DNA of 64,000 nt, taken from assembly GCA_032871835.1 (NCBI GenBank), contig CM065300.1:65173192-65237191 (forward strand). The letters run 5' to 3'. Of this stretch, positions 34,101 to 44,891 are shown in pieces. Origin of the DNA: Dipteronia dyeriana (Eukaryota > Streptophyta > Magnoliopsida > Sapindales > Sapindaceae). The notes under the pieces are model-generated. The model was not told the origin of the DNA and ran no database searches. It saw nothing but the letters and a program-made list of their open reading frames with translations. Each line of letters starts with the position of its first letter. Within the stretch, counting starts at the first letter, position 1. A program made the position numbers and the translations under genes.

Positions 34101-35509
34101 TTAGTCTCTCTTGTCATGTGATATGATACTACCAAGAGTCCATTGTCATATGTAACTGTTTAAGTATGATGGGCACCCGGGAACAGACCGGATCCAATTA
34201 TTATGGTGCACGAACATAAATTTATAGGCTTCTTAAAATTATAGCACCGAATAGTTTTTTTTTTATCTATCACCAACTTAATAATATGAGAATTTATTAC
34301 TAAAACGGATTTTAAGAAAAATAAAATCATACTTGGGGTGTTTTTACTAGTCATGAAATAAAAGGATACACTTAGCTTATTATCATGATTCATGCATGAT
34401 GTTGGTGATTGCTTATTAGTCTCTCTTGTCATGTGTAACTGTTTAAGGATGATGGAAACTCAAAAACTGACCGGCTCCGATTCTGAGGGTGCACGAATAG
34501 AACTTTATAGGCTATTTAAAATTATAGCATCGGCTATTGTTTTTTTTTTTTAAAAAAAATAATAATTACTCTCACCAACTTAATAATCTGAGAATTTATA
34601 GAATCTAAAATGGATTTTAAGGAAAAACAAACAAACATTTCATACTTGGGGTGTTTTTACCAATCATGAATGAAAATAAAATGAAACACTTAGCTTATCA
34701 TCAAGATTCATGCATGATGTTGGTGATTGTTGATTAGTCTCTCTTGTCATGTGATATGATACTACCAAGAGTCCATTGTCATGTGTAACTGTTTAAGGAT
34801 GATGGGCACCCAGGAACAGACCGGCTCCTATTATTATGGTGCACGAACATAAATTTATAGGCTTCTTAAAATTATAGCACCGAATAGTTTTTTTTTTAAC
34901 TATCACCAACTTAATAATATGAGAATTTATTACTAAAACGGATTTTAAGAAAAATAAAATCATACTTGGGGTGTTTTTACTAGTCATGAAATAAAAGGAT
35001 ACACTTAGCTTATTATCATGATTCATGCATGATGTTGGTGATTGCTTATTAGTCTCTCTTGTCATGTGTAACTGTTTAAGGATGATGGAAACTCAAAAAC
35101 TGACCGGCTCTGATTCTGAGGGTGCACGAACAGAACTTTATAGGCTTTTTAAAATTATAGCATCGGCTATTGTTTTTTTTTTAAAAAAAAAAATTAATTA
35201 CTCTCACCAACTTAATAATCTGAGAATTTATAGAATCTAAAATGGATTTTAAGGAAAAACAAACAAACATTTCATACTTGGGGTGTTTTTACCAATCATG
35301 AATGAAAATGAAATGAAACACTTAGCTTATCATCATGATTCATGCATGATGTTGGTGATTGTTGATTAGTCTCTCTTGTCATATGATATGATACTACCAA
35401 GAGTCCATTGTCATGTGTAACTGTTTAAGGATGATGGACACCCAGGAACAGACCGGCTCCAATTATTATGGTGCACGAACATAAATTTTTAGGCTTCTTA
35501 AAATTATAG

Positions 35510-38500
35510 CACCGAATAGTTTTTTTTTTTTAACTCTCACCAACTTAAATGTATGAGAATTTTTACATAAAATGGATTTTAGGAAAAATAAAATCATACT
35601 TGGGGTGTTTTACTAGTCGTGAATTAAAATAATGGATACACTTAGCTATTTATCATGATTCATGCATGATGTTGGTGATTGCTTATTAGTCTCTCTTGTT
35701 ATGTGTAACTGTTTAAGGATGATGGTAACTCAAAATCTGATCGGCTCCGATTCTGAGGGTGCACGAACAGAACTTTATAGGCTTTTTCAAATTATAGCAC
35801 CAGCTATTGTTTTCTTTTAAAAGAAAAAATAACCCTCACCAACTTAATAATCTGAGAATTTGTAGAATCTAAAATGGATTTTAAGGAAAAACAAACAAAC
35901 ATTTCATATTTGGGGTGTTTTTACCAATCATGAATGAAAATAAAATGATACACTTAGCTTATCATCATGATTCATGCATGATGTTGGTGATTGTTGATTA
36001 GTCTCTCTTGTCATGTGTTATGATACTACCAAGAGTCCATTGTCATGTGTAACTGTTTAAGGATGATGGGCACCCAGGAACAGACCGGCTCCAATTATTA
36101 TGGTGCACGAACATAAATTTATAGGCTTCTTAAAATTATAGCACCGAATAGTTTTTTTTTTTTAACTATCACCAACTTAATAATATGATAATTTATTACT
36201 AAAACGGATTTTAAGAAAAATAAAATCATACTTGGGGTGTTTTTTCTAGTCGTTAATGAAAATAAAAGGATACACTTAGCTTATTATCATGATTCATGCA
36301 TGATGTTGGTGATTGCTTATTAGTCTCTCTTGTCATGTGTAACTGTTTAAGTATGATGGAAACTACAAAACTGACCGGCTCCGATTCTGAGGGATCACAA
36401 ACAAAACTTTTTAGACTTTTTAAAATTATAGCATCGGCTATTGTTTTATTTAAAAAAATTAAAATTAACTCTCACCAACTTAATAATCTTAGAATTTATA
36501 AAATCTAAAATGGATTTTAAGGAAAAACAAACAAACATTTCATACTTGGGGTGTTTTTACCAATCATGAATGAAAATAAAATGAAACACTTAGCTTATCA
36601 TCATGATTCATGCATGATGTTGGTGATTGTTGATTAGTCTCTCTTGTCATGTGTTATGATACTACCAAGAGTCCATTGTCATGTGTAACTGTTTAAGGAT
36701 GATGGGCACCCAGGAACAGGCTGGCTCCAATTATTATGGTGCACGAACATAAATTTATAGGCTTCTTAAAATTATAGCACCGGATAGTTTTTTTTATAAC
36801 TATCACTAACTTAATAATATGAGAATTTATTACTAAAACGGATTTTAAGAAAAATAAAATCATACTTGGAGTGTTTTTACTAGTCATGAAATAAAAGGAT
36901 ACACTTAGCTTATTATCATGATTCATGCATGATGTTGGTGATTGTTTATAAGTCTCTCTTGTCATGTGTAACTGTTTAAGGAAGATGGAAACTCAAAAAC
37001 TGACCGGCTCCGATTCTTAGGGTGCACGAACAGAACTTTATAGGCTTTTTAAAATTATAGCATCGGCTATTGTTTTTTTTTTAAAAATAATAATAATTAC
37101 TATCACCAACTTAATAATCTGAGAATTTATAGAATCTAAAATGGATTTTAAGGAAAAACAAACAAACATTTCATACTTGGGGTGTTTTTACCAATCATGA
37201 ATGAAAATAAAATGAAACACTTAGCTTATCATCATGATTCATGCATGATGTTGGTGATTGTTGATTAGTCTCTCTTGTCATGTGATATGATACTACCAAG
37301 AGTCCATTGTCATGTGTAACTGTTACGGATGATGGGCACCCAGGAACAGACCGGCTCCAATTATTATAGTGCACGAACATAAATTTATAGGCTTCTTAAA
37401 ATTATAGCACCGAATAGTTTTTTTTTTTAACTATCACCAACTTAATAATATGAGAATTTATTACTAAAACGGATTTTAAGAAAAATAAAATCATACTTGG
37501 GGTGTTTTTACTAGTCATGAAATAAAAGGATACACTTAGCTTATTGTCATGATTCATGCATAATGTTGGTGATTGCTTATTAGTCTCTCTTGTCATGTGT
37601 AACTGTTTAAGGATGATGGAAACTCAAAAACTGACCGGCTCCGATTCTGAGGGTGTACGAACAGAACTTTATAGGCTTTTTAAAATTATAGCATCGACTA
37701 TTGTTTTTTTTTTAAAAAAAAATAATAATTACTCTCACCAAATTAATAATCTGAGAATTTATAGAATCTAAAATGGATTTTAAGGAAAAACAAACAAACA
37801 TTTCATACTTGGGGTGTTTTTACCAATCATGAATGAAAATAAAATGAAACACTTAGCTTATCATCATGATTCATGCATGATGTTGGTGATTGTTGATTAG
37901 TCTCTCTTGTCATGTGATATGATACTACCAAGAGTCCATTGTCATGTGTAACTGTTTAAGGATGATGGGCACCCGGGAACAGACCGGCTCCAATTATTAT
38001 GGTGCACGAACATAAATTTATAGGCTTCTTAAAATTATAGCACCGAATAGTTTTTTTTTATCTATCACCAACTTAATAATATGAGAATTTATTACTAAAA
38101 CGGATTTTACGAAAAATAAAATCATACTTGGGGTGTTTTTACTAGTCATGAAATAAAAGGATACACTTAGCTTATTATCATGATTCATGCATGATGTTGG
38201 TGATTGCTTATTAGTCTCTCTTGTCATGTGTAACTGTTTAAGGATGATGGAATCTCAAAAACTGACCGGCTCCGATTCTGAGGGTGCACGAATAGAACTT
38301 TATAGGCTTTTTAAAATTATAGCATCGGCTATTGTTTTTTTTTTTAAAAAAAAATAATAATTACTCTCACCAACTTAATAATCTGAGAATTTATAGAATC
38401 TAAAATGGATTTTAAGGAAAAACACACAAACATTTCATACTTGGGGTGTTTTTACCAATCATGAATGAAAATAAAATGAAACACTTAGCTTATCATCAAG

Positions 38501-41308
38501 ATTCATGCATGTTGTTGGTGATTGTTGATTAGTCTCTCTTGTCATGTGATATGATACTACCAAGAGTCCATTGTCATGTGTAACTGTTTAAGGATGATGG
38601 GCACCCAGGAACAGACCGGCTCCTATTATTATGGTGCACGAACATAAATTTATAGGCTTCTTAAAATTATAGCACCGAATAGTTTTTTTTTTAACTATCA
38701 CCAACTTAATAATATGAGAATTTATTACTAAAACGGATTTTAAGAAAAATAAAATCATACTTGGGGTGTTTTTACTAGTCATGAAAAAAAAGGATACACT
38801 TAGCTTATTGTCATGATTCATGCATGATGTTGGTGATTGCTTATTAGTCTCTCTTGTCATGTGTAACTGTTTAAGGATGATGGAAACTCAAAAACTGACC
38901 GGCTCTGATTCTGAGGGTGCACGAACAGAACTTTATAGGCTTTTTAAAATTATAGCATCGGCTATTGTTTTTTTTTTTAAAAAAAAAAATTAATTACTCT
39001 CACCAACTTAATAATCTGAGAATTTATAGAATCTAAAATGGATTTTAAGGAAAAACAAACAAACATTTCATACTTGGGGTGTTTTTACCAATCATGAATG
39101 AAAATAAAATGAAACACTTAGCTTATCATCATGATTCATGCATGATGTTGGTGATTGTTGATTAGTCTCTCTTGTCATATGATATGATACTACCAAGAGT
39201 CCATTGTCATGTGTAACTGTTTAAGGATGATGGACACCCAGGAACAGACCGGCTCCAATTATTATGGTGCACGAACATAACTTTTTAGGCTTCTTAAAAT
39301 TATAGCACCGAATAGTTTTTTTTTTTTTAACTCTCACCAACTTAAAAGTATGAGAATTTTTACCTAAAATGGATTTTAGGAAAAATAAAATCATACTTGG
39401 GGTGTTTTACTAGTCGTGAATGAAAATAACGGATACACTTAGCTATTTATCATGATTCATGCATGATGTTGGTGATTGCTTATTAGTCTCTCTTGTTATG
39501 TGTAACTGTTTATGGATGATGGTAACTCAAAAACTGATCGGCTCCGATTCTTAGGGTGCACGAATAGAACTTTATAGGCTTTTTCAAATTATAGCACCAG
39601 CTATTGTTTTTTTTAAAAGAAAAAATAACCCTCACCAGCTTAATAATCTGAGAATTTATAGAATCTAAAATGGATTTTAAGGAAAAACAAACAAACATTT
39701 CATATTTGGGGTGTTTTTACCAATCATGAAAGAAAATAAAATGATACACTTAGCTTATCATCATGATTCATGCATGATGTTGGTGATTGTTGATTAGTCT
39801 CTCTTGTGATGTGATATGGTACTACTAAGGGTCCATTGTTATGTGTAACTGTTTAAGGGTGTTGGACACCCAGGAACAGACCGACTCCAATTATTATGGT
39901 GCACGAACATAACTTTATAGGCTTCTTAAAATTATAGCAGCGAATAGTTATTTTTTTTTAACTCTCACCAACTTAATAATATGAGAATTTATACCTAAAT
40001 TGGATTTTAGGAAAAATAAAATTATACTTGGGGTGTTTTTTCTAGTCGTGAATGAAAATAAAAGGATACACTTAGCTTATTATCATGATTCATGCATGAT
40101 GTTGGTGATTGCTTATTAGTCTCTCTTGTCATGTGTAACAGTTTAAGTATGATGGAAACTACAAAACTGACCGGCTCCGATTCTGAGGGATCACGAACAA
40201 AACTTTTTAGACTTTTTAAAATTATAGCATCGGCTATTGTTTTATTTTAAAAAAAAAAAATTAACTCTCACCAACTTAATAATCTTAGAATTTATAAAAT
40301 CTAAAATGGATTTTAAGGAAAAACAAACAAACATTTTATACTTGCGGTGTTTTTACCAATCATGAATGAAAATAAAATGATATACTTAGCTTATCATCGT
40401 GATTCATGCATGATTTTGGTGATTGTTGATTAGTCTCTCTTGTCATGTGATGGTACTACCAAGAGTCCATTGTCATGTGTAAATGTTTAAGGATGATGGA
40501 CACTCAGGAACAAACCATCTCCAATTATGAGGGTGCACGAATGGAACTTTATAGGCTTTTTAAAATTATAGCACCGACTAGTGTTTTTTTATATATAACT
40601 CTCACCAACTTAATAATCCGAGAATTTATAGAACCTAAAATGTATTTTAGGAAAAAAAGTGTGTTTTTACCAGTTGTAAATGAAAATAAAATGATACACT
40701 TAGCTTATTATCATGATTCATGCATGATGTTGGTGATTGTTGATTAGTCTCTCTTGTCATGTGTAACTGTTTTAGGATGATGGAAACTCAAAAACAGACC
40801 GGCTTCAACTCTGAGGGTGCACAAACAGAACTTTATTGGCTTTTTAAAATTATAGCAGCGGCTATTGTGTTTTTTTTTAACTCTCACAAACTTAATGATC
40901 TGAGAATTTATAGAATCTAAAATGGATTTTAAGGAAAAAAAACATTTTATACTTGGGTGTTTTTACCAATCGTGAATGAAAATAAAAGGATACACTTAGC
41001 TTATCATCATGATTAATGTATGATGTTGATGATTGCTGATTAGTCTCTTCTGTCATGTGATGATACTACCAAGAGTCCATTGTCATGTGTATTTGTTTAA
41101 GGATGATGAACACACAGGAATAGACCGGTTCCAATTATGAGGGTTCTCGAACAGAACTTCATAGGTTTATTAAAATTATTGTACGAACGAAGTTTTTTTT
41201 TTTAATTCTCACAAATTTAATAACCAAAGAATTTATAGTACCTAAAATGTATTTTAGGAAAAAAAAAAGCATTTCACACTAGGGGTGTTTTTACCAACTG
41301 TAACTAAC
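35510..41308. repeat. Degraded right flank of the satellite array
   Basis: Units here carry many more substitutions and indels (for example tacataaaatgg and agtcgtgaa variants, loss of parts of the homopolymer, TCACGAACAAAAC variants). The last three or four half-units (40400-41308) are the most diverged, ending at aggggtgtttttaccaactg near 41300. Confidence 0.85.
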
Positions 41309-41667
41309 AAAAAAACCTGTTAATAGCAAGAATTAAAGAATGATAAACAAACTCCATCATATTTAATCGTGGGCGGCAGGATTGCGCGGGCACAGCCCAC
41401 ATGATTTCTAATCATGCCCGATAACCACTCCGGCACGCCCACATGTTGTTTGCTTTTGACAAATAAATTTATCAACCTTTGTTTACTTACAAAACTAATA
41501 CATAAAAGGGAGGAATTAAAATCTTGTCAGTGTTGGATGAAATTACTGAGATTGCATGAGAATTGACTTCGATATTATCAGAATCTAATAATTGGGATTA
41601 CAATTTTAGTGATGTTTCATTTTGAGATTGGATATTCGAATTCCTTGTTTAGCTACTGAGAACTGAC
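41309..41667. other. Spacer right of the satellite array
   Basis: No gene recognised. It includes a G/C-rich patch near 41370-41450 and ends with the 8-bp gaactgac that matches the flank of the following MITE. Confidence 0.4.
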
Positions 41668-42186
41668 TAGAGATGCACGTGTTTGGGGAATGAGGATGGA
41701 TATAGGTCCTCATCCCTATCTCCATTTTCAAAACCTTTCTTCAAATGGGGATGAGAAATTTAAGGGGAGGTATATCCATCCCAATCCCAGTTCTTCATTT
41801 TCCCCGATTTTACCCCGATTTTTTATTTTCTAATTTTTCCATTTAACTAAAAATTACATATTAAACTAAAAATAAAATAAAATATATATGTATATATTTA
41901 AATGTATATATATACTTAGGGTTTCAAAGAATAAAAAAATAAAAATATATATATTATAATTAAAAAATAAAAATATATATTATAACTATATTTATATATG
42001 TTTTGGGAAAATAGGGATGAGAAACTCCCCCCATCCGATGGGGGACCTCCCTCTATACCTATCTCACTTTAATTTGGGATAATTTTCATCCTCATCTTCT
42101 CGTTTTTCCATTTTTTTCTAAAAAAATAAATCCAATAAAGATGGAAATATAGAGAATTGGGGTCCGGGAAAAAACATTGATCTCTA
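41668..42186. mobile_element. hAT-type MITE, 519 bp, with 8-bp target duplication
   Basis: The left end is TAGAGATGCACGTGTTTGG. The right end read in reverse is TAGAGATCAATGTTTTTTCC. The flanks are gaactgac (41660-41667) and ggactgac (42187-42194), an 8-bp duplication with one mismatch, which is the hAT hallmark. The interior is G/C-rich near both ends (ccccgat, ggggatgag) and very AT-rich in the centre, with no ORF. Confidence 0.7.
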
Positions 42187-43244
42187 GGACTGACTCTATA
42201 GTTTGTAACTCTCTTTATTTTATAATTATTCTTCGTTTTAAATTCACAACTAACAGTCCCCGATCATCAAGTTTTTTTCTTTTTTGTGCTTGACAGGGTC
42301 TCATTTATGAGCTTCAATTAGAGGATCGCACTTTGTTTTTCTCACAAAAGAGTAATATAACCAGGTGTGTTGTGTTGGGTCTACTGAATATTTAGATTTT
42401 ATTACTTTCTAATTTTTCGCCTTTCTTTGTCTGGTGATTGTTTTAGTTGATGAACATGTTAACTCATATATAGGTCTTTGCAGTTGAACAAATCAAATCA
42501 AGAAACATCAACTCATCACTTTAACTAGTAGTTTTATGTTTAAGTGCTCCAGGCTCCAGTGATTCATGTCATATTTTAATGGCACATAATTCTTAATTTT
42601 TATTTCATTAGCATCATTAGTGCAGATTTTGTCTGAAATCAATCTACCATTTCGTTTGAGGTAAAAACTTTGTTAAAATAGTTCGGTTTAAATGAAAAAC
42701 AATATAATAAAATAAAATAAAATAAAACTCTTATTATTTCATCAATCATTATTCGATGGATTCCCAAACTCATCATATTTATATTTTTCCATTTTTCTAA
42801 ATCTCAAACTCTAACTTATCTGAGTTCTCTCATATCTTGAATCTCTTAATTTGAAAGTAAATTCTCTTAACTTTAATTTTTTTTTTTAATTATTTACTTA
42901 GAATGAATTTGACTTTATTTTTTGTATTTTATGATTGTTATTTGATTATTGTATTTTATTTTTGAGATTTAGGTTTTGTATATTAATGTGTCTTATTATG
43001 GGATAACAAAGTTAGGGAAGAGAAGAAAAATCTTACGAAAACTAAGGTTTATTTATTTATTTTGAAATAACTAAGTTTTATTTTACTTTTGGGGGTTTGA
43101 AAAGAAAAATATACATTGAAATTTTTTATTGTGTTACCATTATGTATATTCTTGATGTTTTTTTATTATTATTATGAAATACGAATTTTCTCCCGTATCG
43201 TTTTGATTTGATTATTACAAAGAAAAAATTTAAGATTTTTAAAT
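42187..43244. other. AT-rich sequence without recognisable genes
   Basis: Homopolymer-rich sequence. Its right part probably belongs to the non-autonomous hAT-like element that ends at 43302. Confidence 0.4.
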
Positions 43245-43302
43245 AAGAAAAAAAAAATATTAGATTAGCCTACCCCGAATTTTTTTTCCAGCTACGCCCC
43301 TG
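43245..43302 (-). repeat. hAT-like terminal sequence (right-facing end)
   Basis: Read on the minus strand: CAGGGGCGTAGCTGG, an A run, then ttcggggtaggctaatc. This is related to the plus-strand terminus at 17172. CAGGGG is a common hAT start. Confidence 0.4.
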
Positions 43303-43404
43303 GGGATATGAATTTCGTAATACTTTTCTTCCTTCTAGATTTTCTTTGTTGCTGCAAAACTATGCATTATCGGCATCTGTCAAGCGCATCAATTTACATA
43401 CAAT

Positions 43405-43750
43405 TCAAGATGAGAGGATAAAAGGTTCAAAGATGAATAAATCAAGTAATGATAATATTGGAATTGATCCTACAAGAGGACTACCATGCTTTGTCTGATC
43501 CTTGAGACCATTGCGAACTAATTGTAAAACTTCCTCTTCGTTTTGGCAGACTTCAACGGTTGCATCAAACCACGTCAGATTGACCCTGGCCAGTTTTTGT
43601 AACACTACATTGTCCTCCGCCACCAGGAATCTCTTGCCAGTCATGGTTTTTCATCAATTTCTATTTGTGTGGTTTGTATCCTCACTTGTCGAAAAATGTC
43701 TTGTTTTCAACCTGCAAGGACCGGAGCATTTGAATAAACATGCTTAGTGG
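43405..43750 (-). pseudogene. Receiver-domain fragment of a plant hybrid histidine kinase
   Basis: The minus-strand frame from 43644 reads TGKRFLVAEDNVVLQKLARV, then TVEVCQNEEEVLQLVRNGLK. This is the start of a response-regulator receiver: the acidic pair (E-D) and N of the VAEDN motif are present, while the phospho-acceptor Asp (further downstream in MMDCEMP-type motifs) is not reached. After KDQTKHG the sequence meets gtagtc, a plausible exon end. No continuation is found before the hAT-like end at 43302. Upstream, related sequence (VENKTFF) continues to about 43720 but contains a stop. Plant relatives are multi-domain membrane or cytosolic histidine kinases; this is an isolated remnant. 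Confidence 0.7.
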
Positions 43751-43756
43751 GAGAAA

Positions 43757-43932
43757 GTCTTATGTGAGACGGTCTCACCATGTATATGGTGAGACCACCC
43801 AATAAGATTATACAATATCCATATTTTGCATTGGGACTTGGCCCCATTTTATTTTTCCGATTAAAAAATGGGACATGGTATATTCTTATTGGGTGCTCTC
43901 ACCATGTCATTGTGAGACCGTCTCATAACTTG
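43757..43932. mobile_element. MITE with GTGAGACGGTCTCAC-type inverted ends
   Basis: Starts ttatgtgagacggtctcacc and ends gtgagaccgtctcataac, so the termini are inverted repeats (TGAGACGGTCTCAC is nearly palindromic itself). Inside are ggtgagaccacccaataag and its inverse cttattgggtgctctcacc. No ORF. It lies within the left arm of the histidine-kinase inverted duplication. Confidence 0.65.
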
Positions 43933-43943
43933 CATGTCACTAC

Positions 43944-44126
43944 TTGAGCTGTCCTCTTCTTGTGTATCAGATTGTTGAATCAGGTGTCCGGCGACACCGA
44001 TGAGTTCCTTGGTTTGCCTTGATCAAATGAGAATGTTTATCATGAGAGGAACAGGGAACCAAGGGTCTCATCCGAGCCGCAGTCACCTGATTCAACAATC
44101 TGATACACAAGAAGAGGACAGCTCAA
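43944..44126. repeat. Perfect 43-bp inverted repeat with a 97-bp loop (histidine-kinase-derived)
   Basis: 43944-43986 (ttgagctgtcctcttcttg...aatcaggtg) and 44084-44126 are exact reverse complements. Similarity continues inward (gatgagttccttggttt against aaccaagggtctcatc) and outward: reverse complement of 43645-43720 matches 44145-44215, including gttgaaaacaagacatt against gttgagaacaagacatt. The whole is an inverted duplication of the kinase fragment. Confidence 0.85.
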
Positions 44127-44235
44127 ACAGTGACAAGTACAGACTCAAGGCAGGTTGAGAACAAGACATTCTTCATCAAGTCGACGATACAAAACCACAT
44201 AAATAAAAATCGAAGAAGAATATAACGAAGCAATG
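44127..44235 (+). pseudogene. Inverted second copy of the histidine-kinase segment
   Basis: The plus strand carries aggttgagaacaagacattc, then aaaaccacataaataaaaatcg, the counterpart of the minus-strand sequence at 43645-43720. The receiver-domain exon itself is not present in this arm; the similarity fades after about 44215. Confidence 0.55.
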
Positions 44236-44239
44236 ATTT

Positions 44240-44585
44240 GGATCCATCATCTCCTCCTCTTCAGGGTCATTGAAATCGATGCTCTGTGAAGTTGGTTTGT
44301 TTAACCAAACAACACCTTACAGCGGCACTAAAGTTCTCTTCTAAACTCACTGACCACCCTAAAAAGTTCTGAAAATGGCCCAGCAGTAGCATCAAGTCCA
44401 AGGATTACAAAGCCTGTTCCTTCTAGGGCACTCAGTGGAACATATTTCAAGTTTGCGCTGGAATTTTCAATCTTTACTCAAAGACTTTTGGGTTAGCCTT
44501 TAACAACATATGCTCAAAAACAAATTCCATGCGATTAGGGTTGTTCTCGTCTGCATTCACAGCTTTGATGTCATTGCGTCCTTTT
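44240..44585 (-). pseudogene. Possible further histidine-kinase remnant (ATPase region)
   Basis: The minus strand near 44580-44480 reads DENNPNRMEFVFEHMLL, which resembles the stretch before the N/G1 box of plant histidine-kinase ATPase domains (..NP..MEF.FEVDDTG). The diagnostic DDTG is not present, and stops follow. The assignment rests mainly on proximity to the receiver fragment. Confidence 0.3.
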
Positions 44586-44689
44586 ATGTTCTTGTAAAAC
44601 AAACCGGTAAAAATCCATTTCGATTCTGGTTAAAAAAAAAAACATCCTTTTCGATTCTGTTTTAAAAAATATCCATTTCGATTTGAAAA

Positions 44690-44795
44690 ATCTATTATCA
44701 CTTCGAATCGAAATGGATTTTTACAACATCTGCTTGTCATTGTGTCTTTTTTTGCTAAAATCCATTTTGATTCGAAGTGATAATGGAATTTTCTA
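44690..44795. repeat. Inverted repeat, about 33-bp arms
   Basis: tctattatcacttcgaatcg...atggattttta (from 44691) and taaaatccattttgattcga...gtgataatgga (from 44757) are imperfect reverse complements. Direct partial copies (aaaatccatttcgattctg) lie at 44609 and 44665. MITE-like or foldback sequence. Confidence 0.6.
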
Positions 44796-44836
44796 AACTA
44801 TGCTTCTTAATCCAAGCTTTGACTATTATATCCCCT

Positions 44837-44891
44837 CAAATGTAAATTTAACGGTATCATTGAATCATTGCCGTTAAATTTACATCTGAGG
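44837..44891. repeat. Short hairpin, 19-bp arms
   Basis: tcaaatgtaaatttaacgg and ccgttaaatttacatctga are nearly perfect reverse complements around a 16-bp loop. Confidence 0.6.

Larger units (their letters stand above)
19179..41308. repeat. 22-kb satellite array: about 35 tandem copies of a 633-bp composite unit (half-units A and B)
   Basis: The unit is A (about 349 bp, marker ggatgatggaaactc, e.g. 19603) then B (about 284 bp, marker ggatgatgggca(c/t)cc, e.g. 19952). A and B share a skeleton: gaccggctcc, ggtgcacgaaca, tttataggctt, ttaaaattatagca, a T run, ctcaccaacttaataat, gagaattta, catacttggggtgttttta, cttagctta, and gattcatgcatgatgttgg followed by tgattg. A carries an extra 32-bp piece (atatgatactaccaagagtc...) flanked by repeated ttgtcatgtg. 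Repeat spacing is 632-633 bp over long stretches. Minus- and plus-strand ORFs of 64-90 codons recur once per unit, but they cross T/A homopolymers of varying length and have no recognisable domain. I treat the array as non-coding. Confidence 0.97.

Noticed and set aside
19376..38860. Recurring minus-strand ORFs of 64-90 codons (MTRETNKQSP...) and plus-strand ORFs of 65-71 codons (MHDVGDCLLV...) in every satellite unit
   Set aside because: They repeat only because the DNA repeats, their ends depend on T/A homopolymer length, no domain is recognisable and both strands are open in the same unit. Not annotated as genes.
19179..41308. CRISPR array or rDNA intergenic spacer
   Set aside because: Units are 633 bp without short repeat-spacer structure, and no rRNA sequence is present in the window.
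19179..41308. Centromeric satellite
   Set aside because: Nothing in the sequence shows centromere function. The array is flanked by ordinary gene and transposon sequence. ChIP for CENH3 would be needed.
17172..43302. A single 26-kb hAT macro-element
   Set aside because: The flanking 8-mers differ and the termini are only partly similar; kept only as a low-interest hypothesis.
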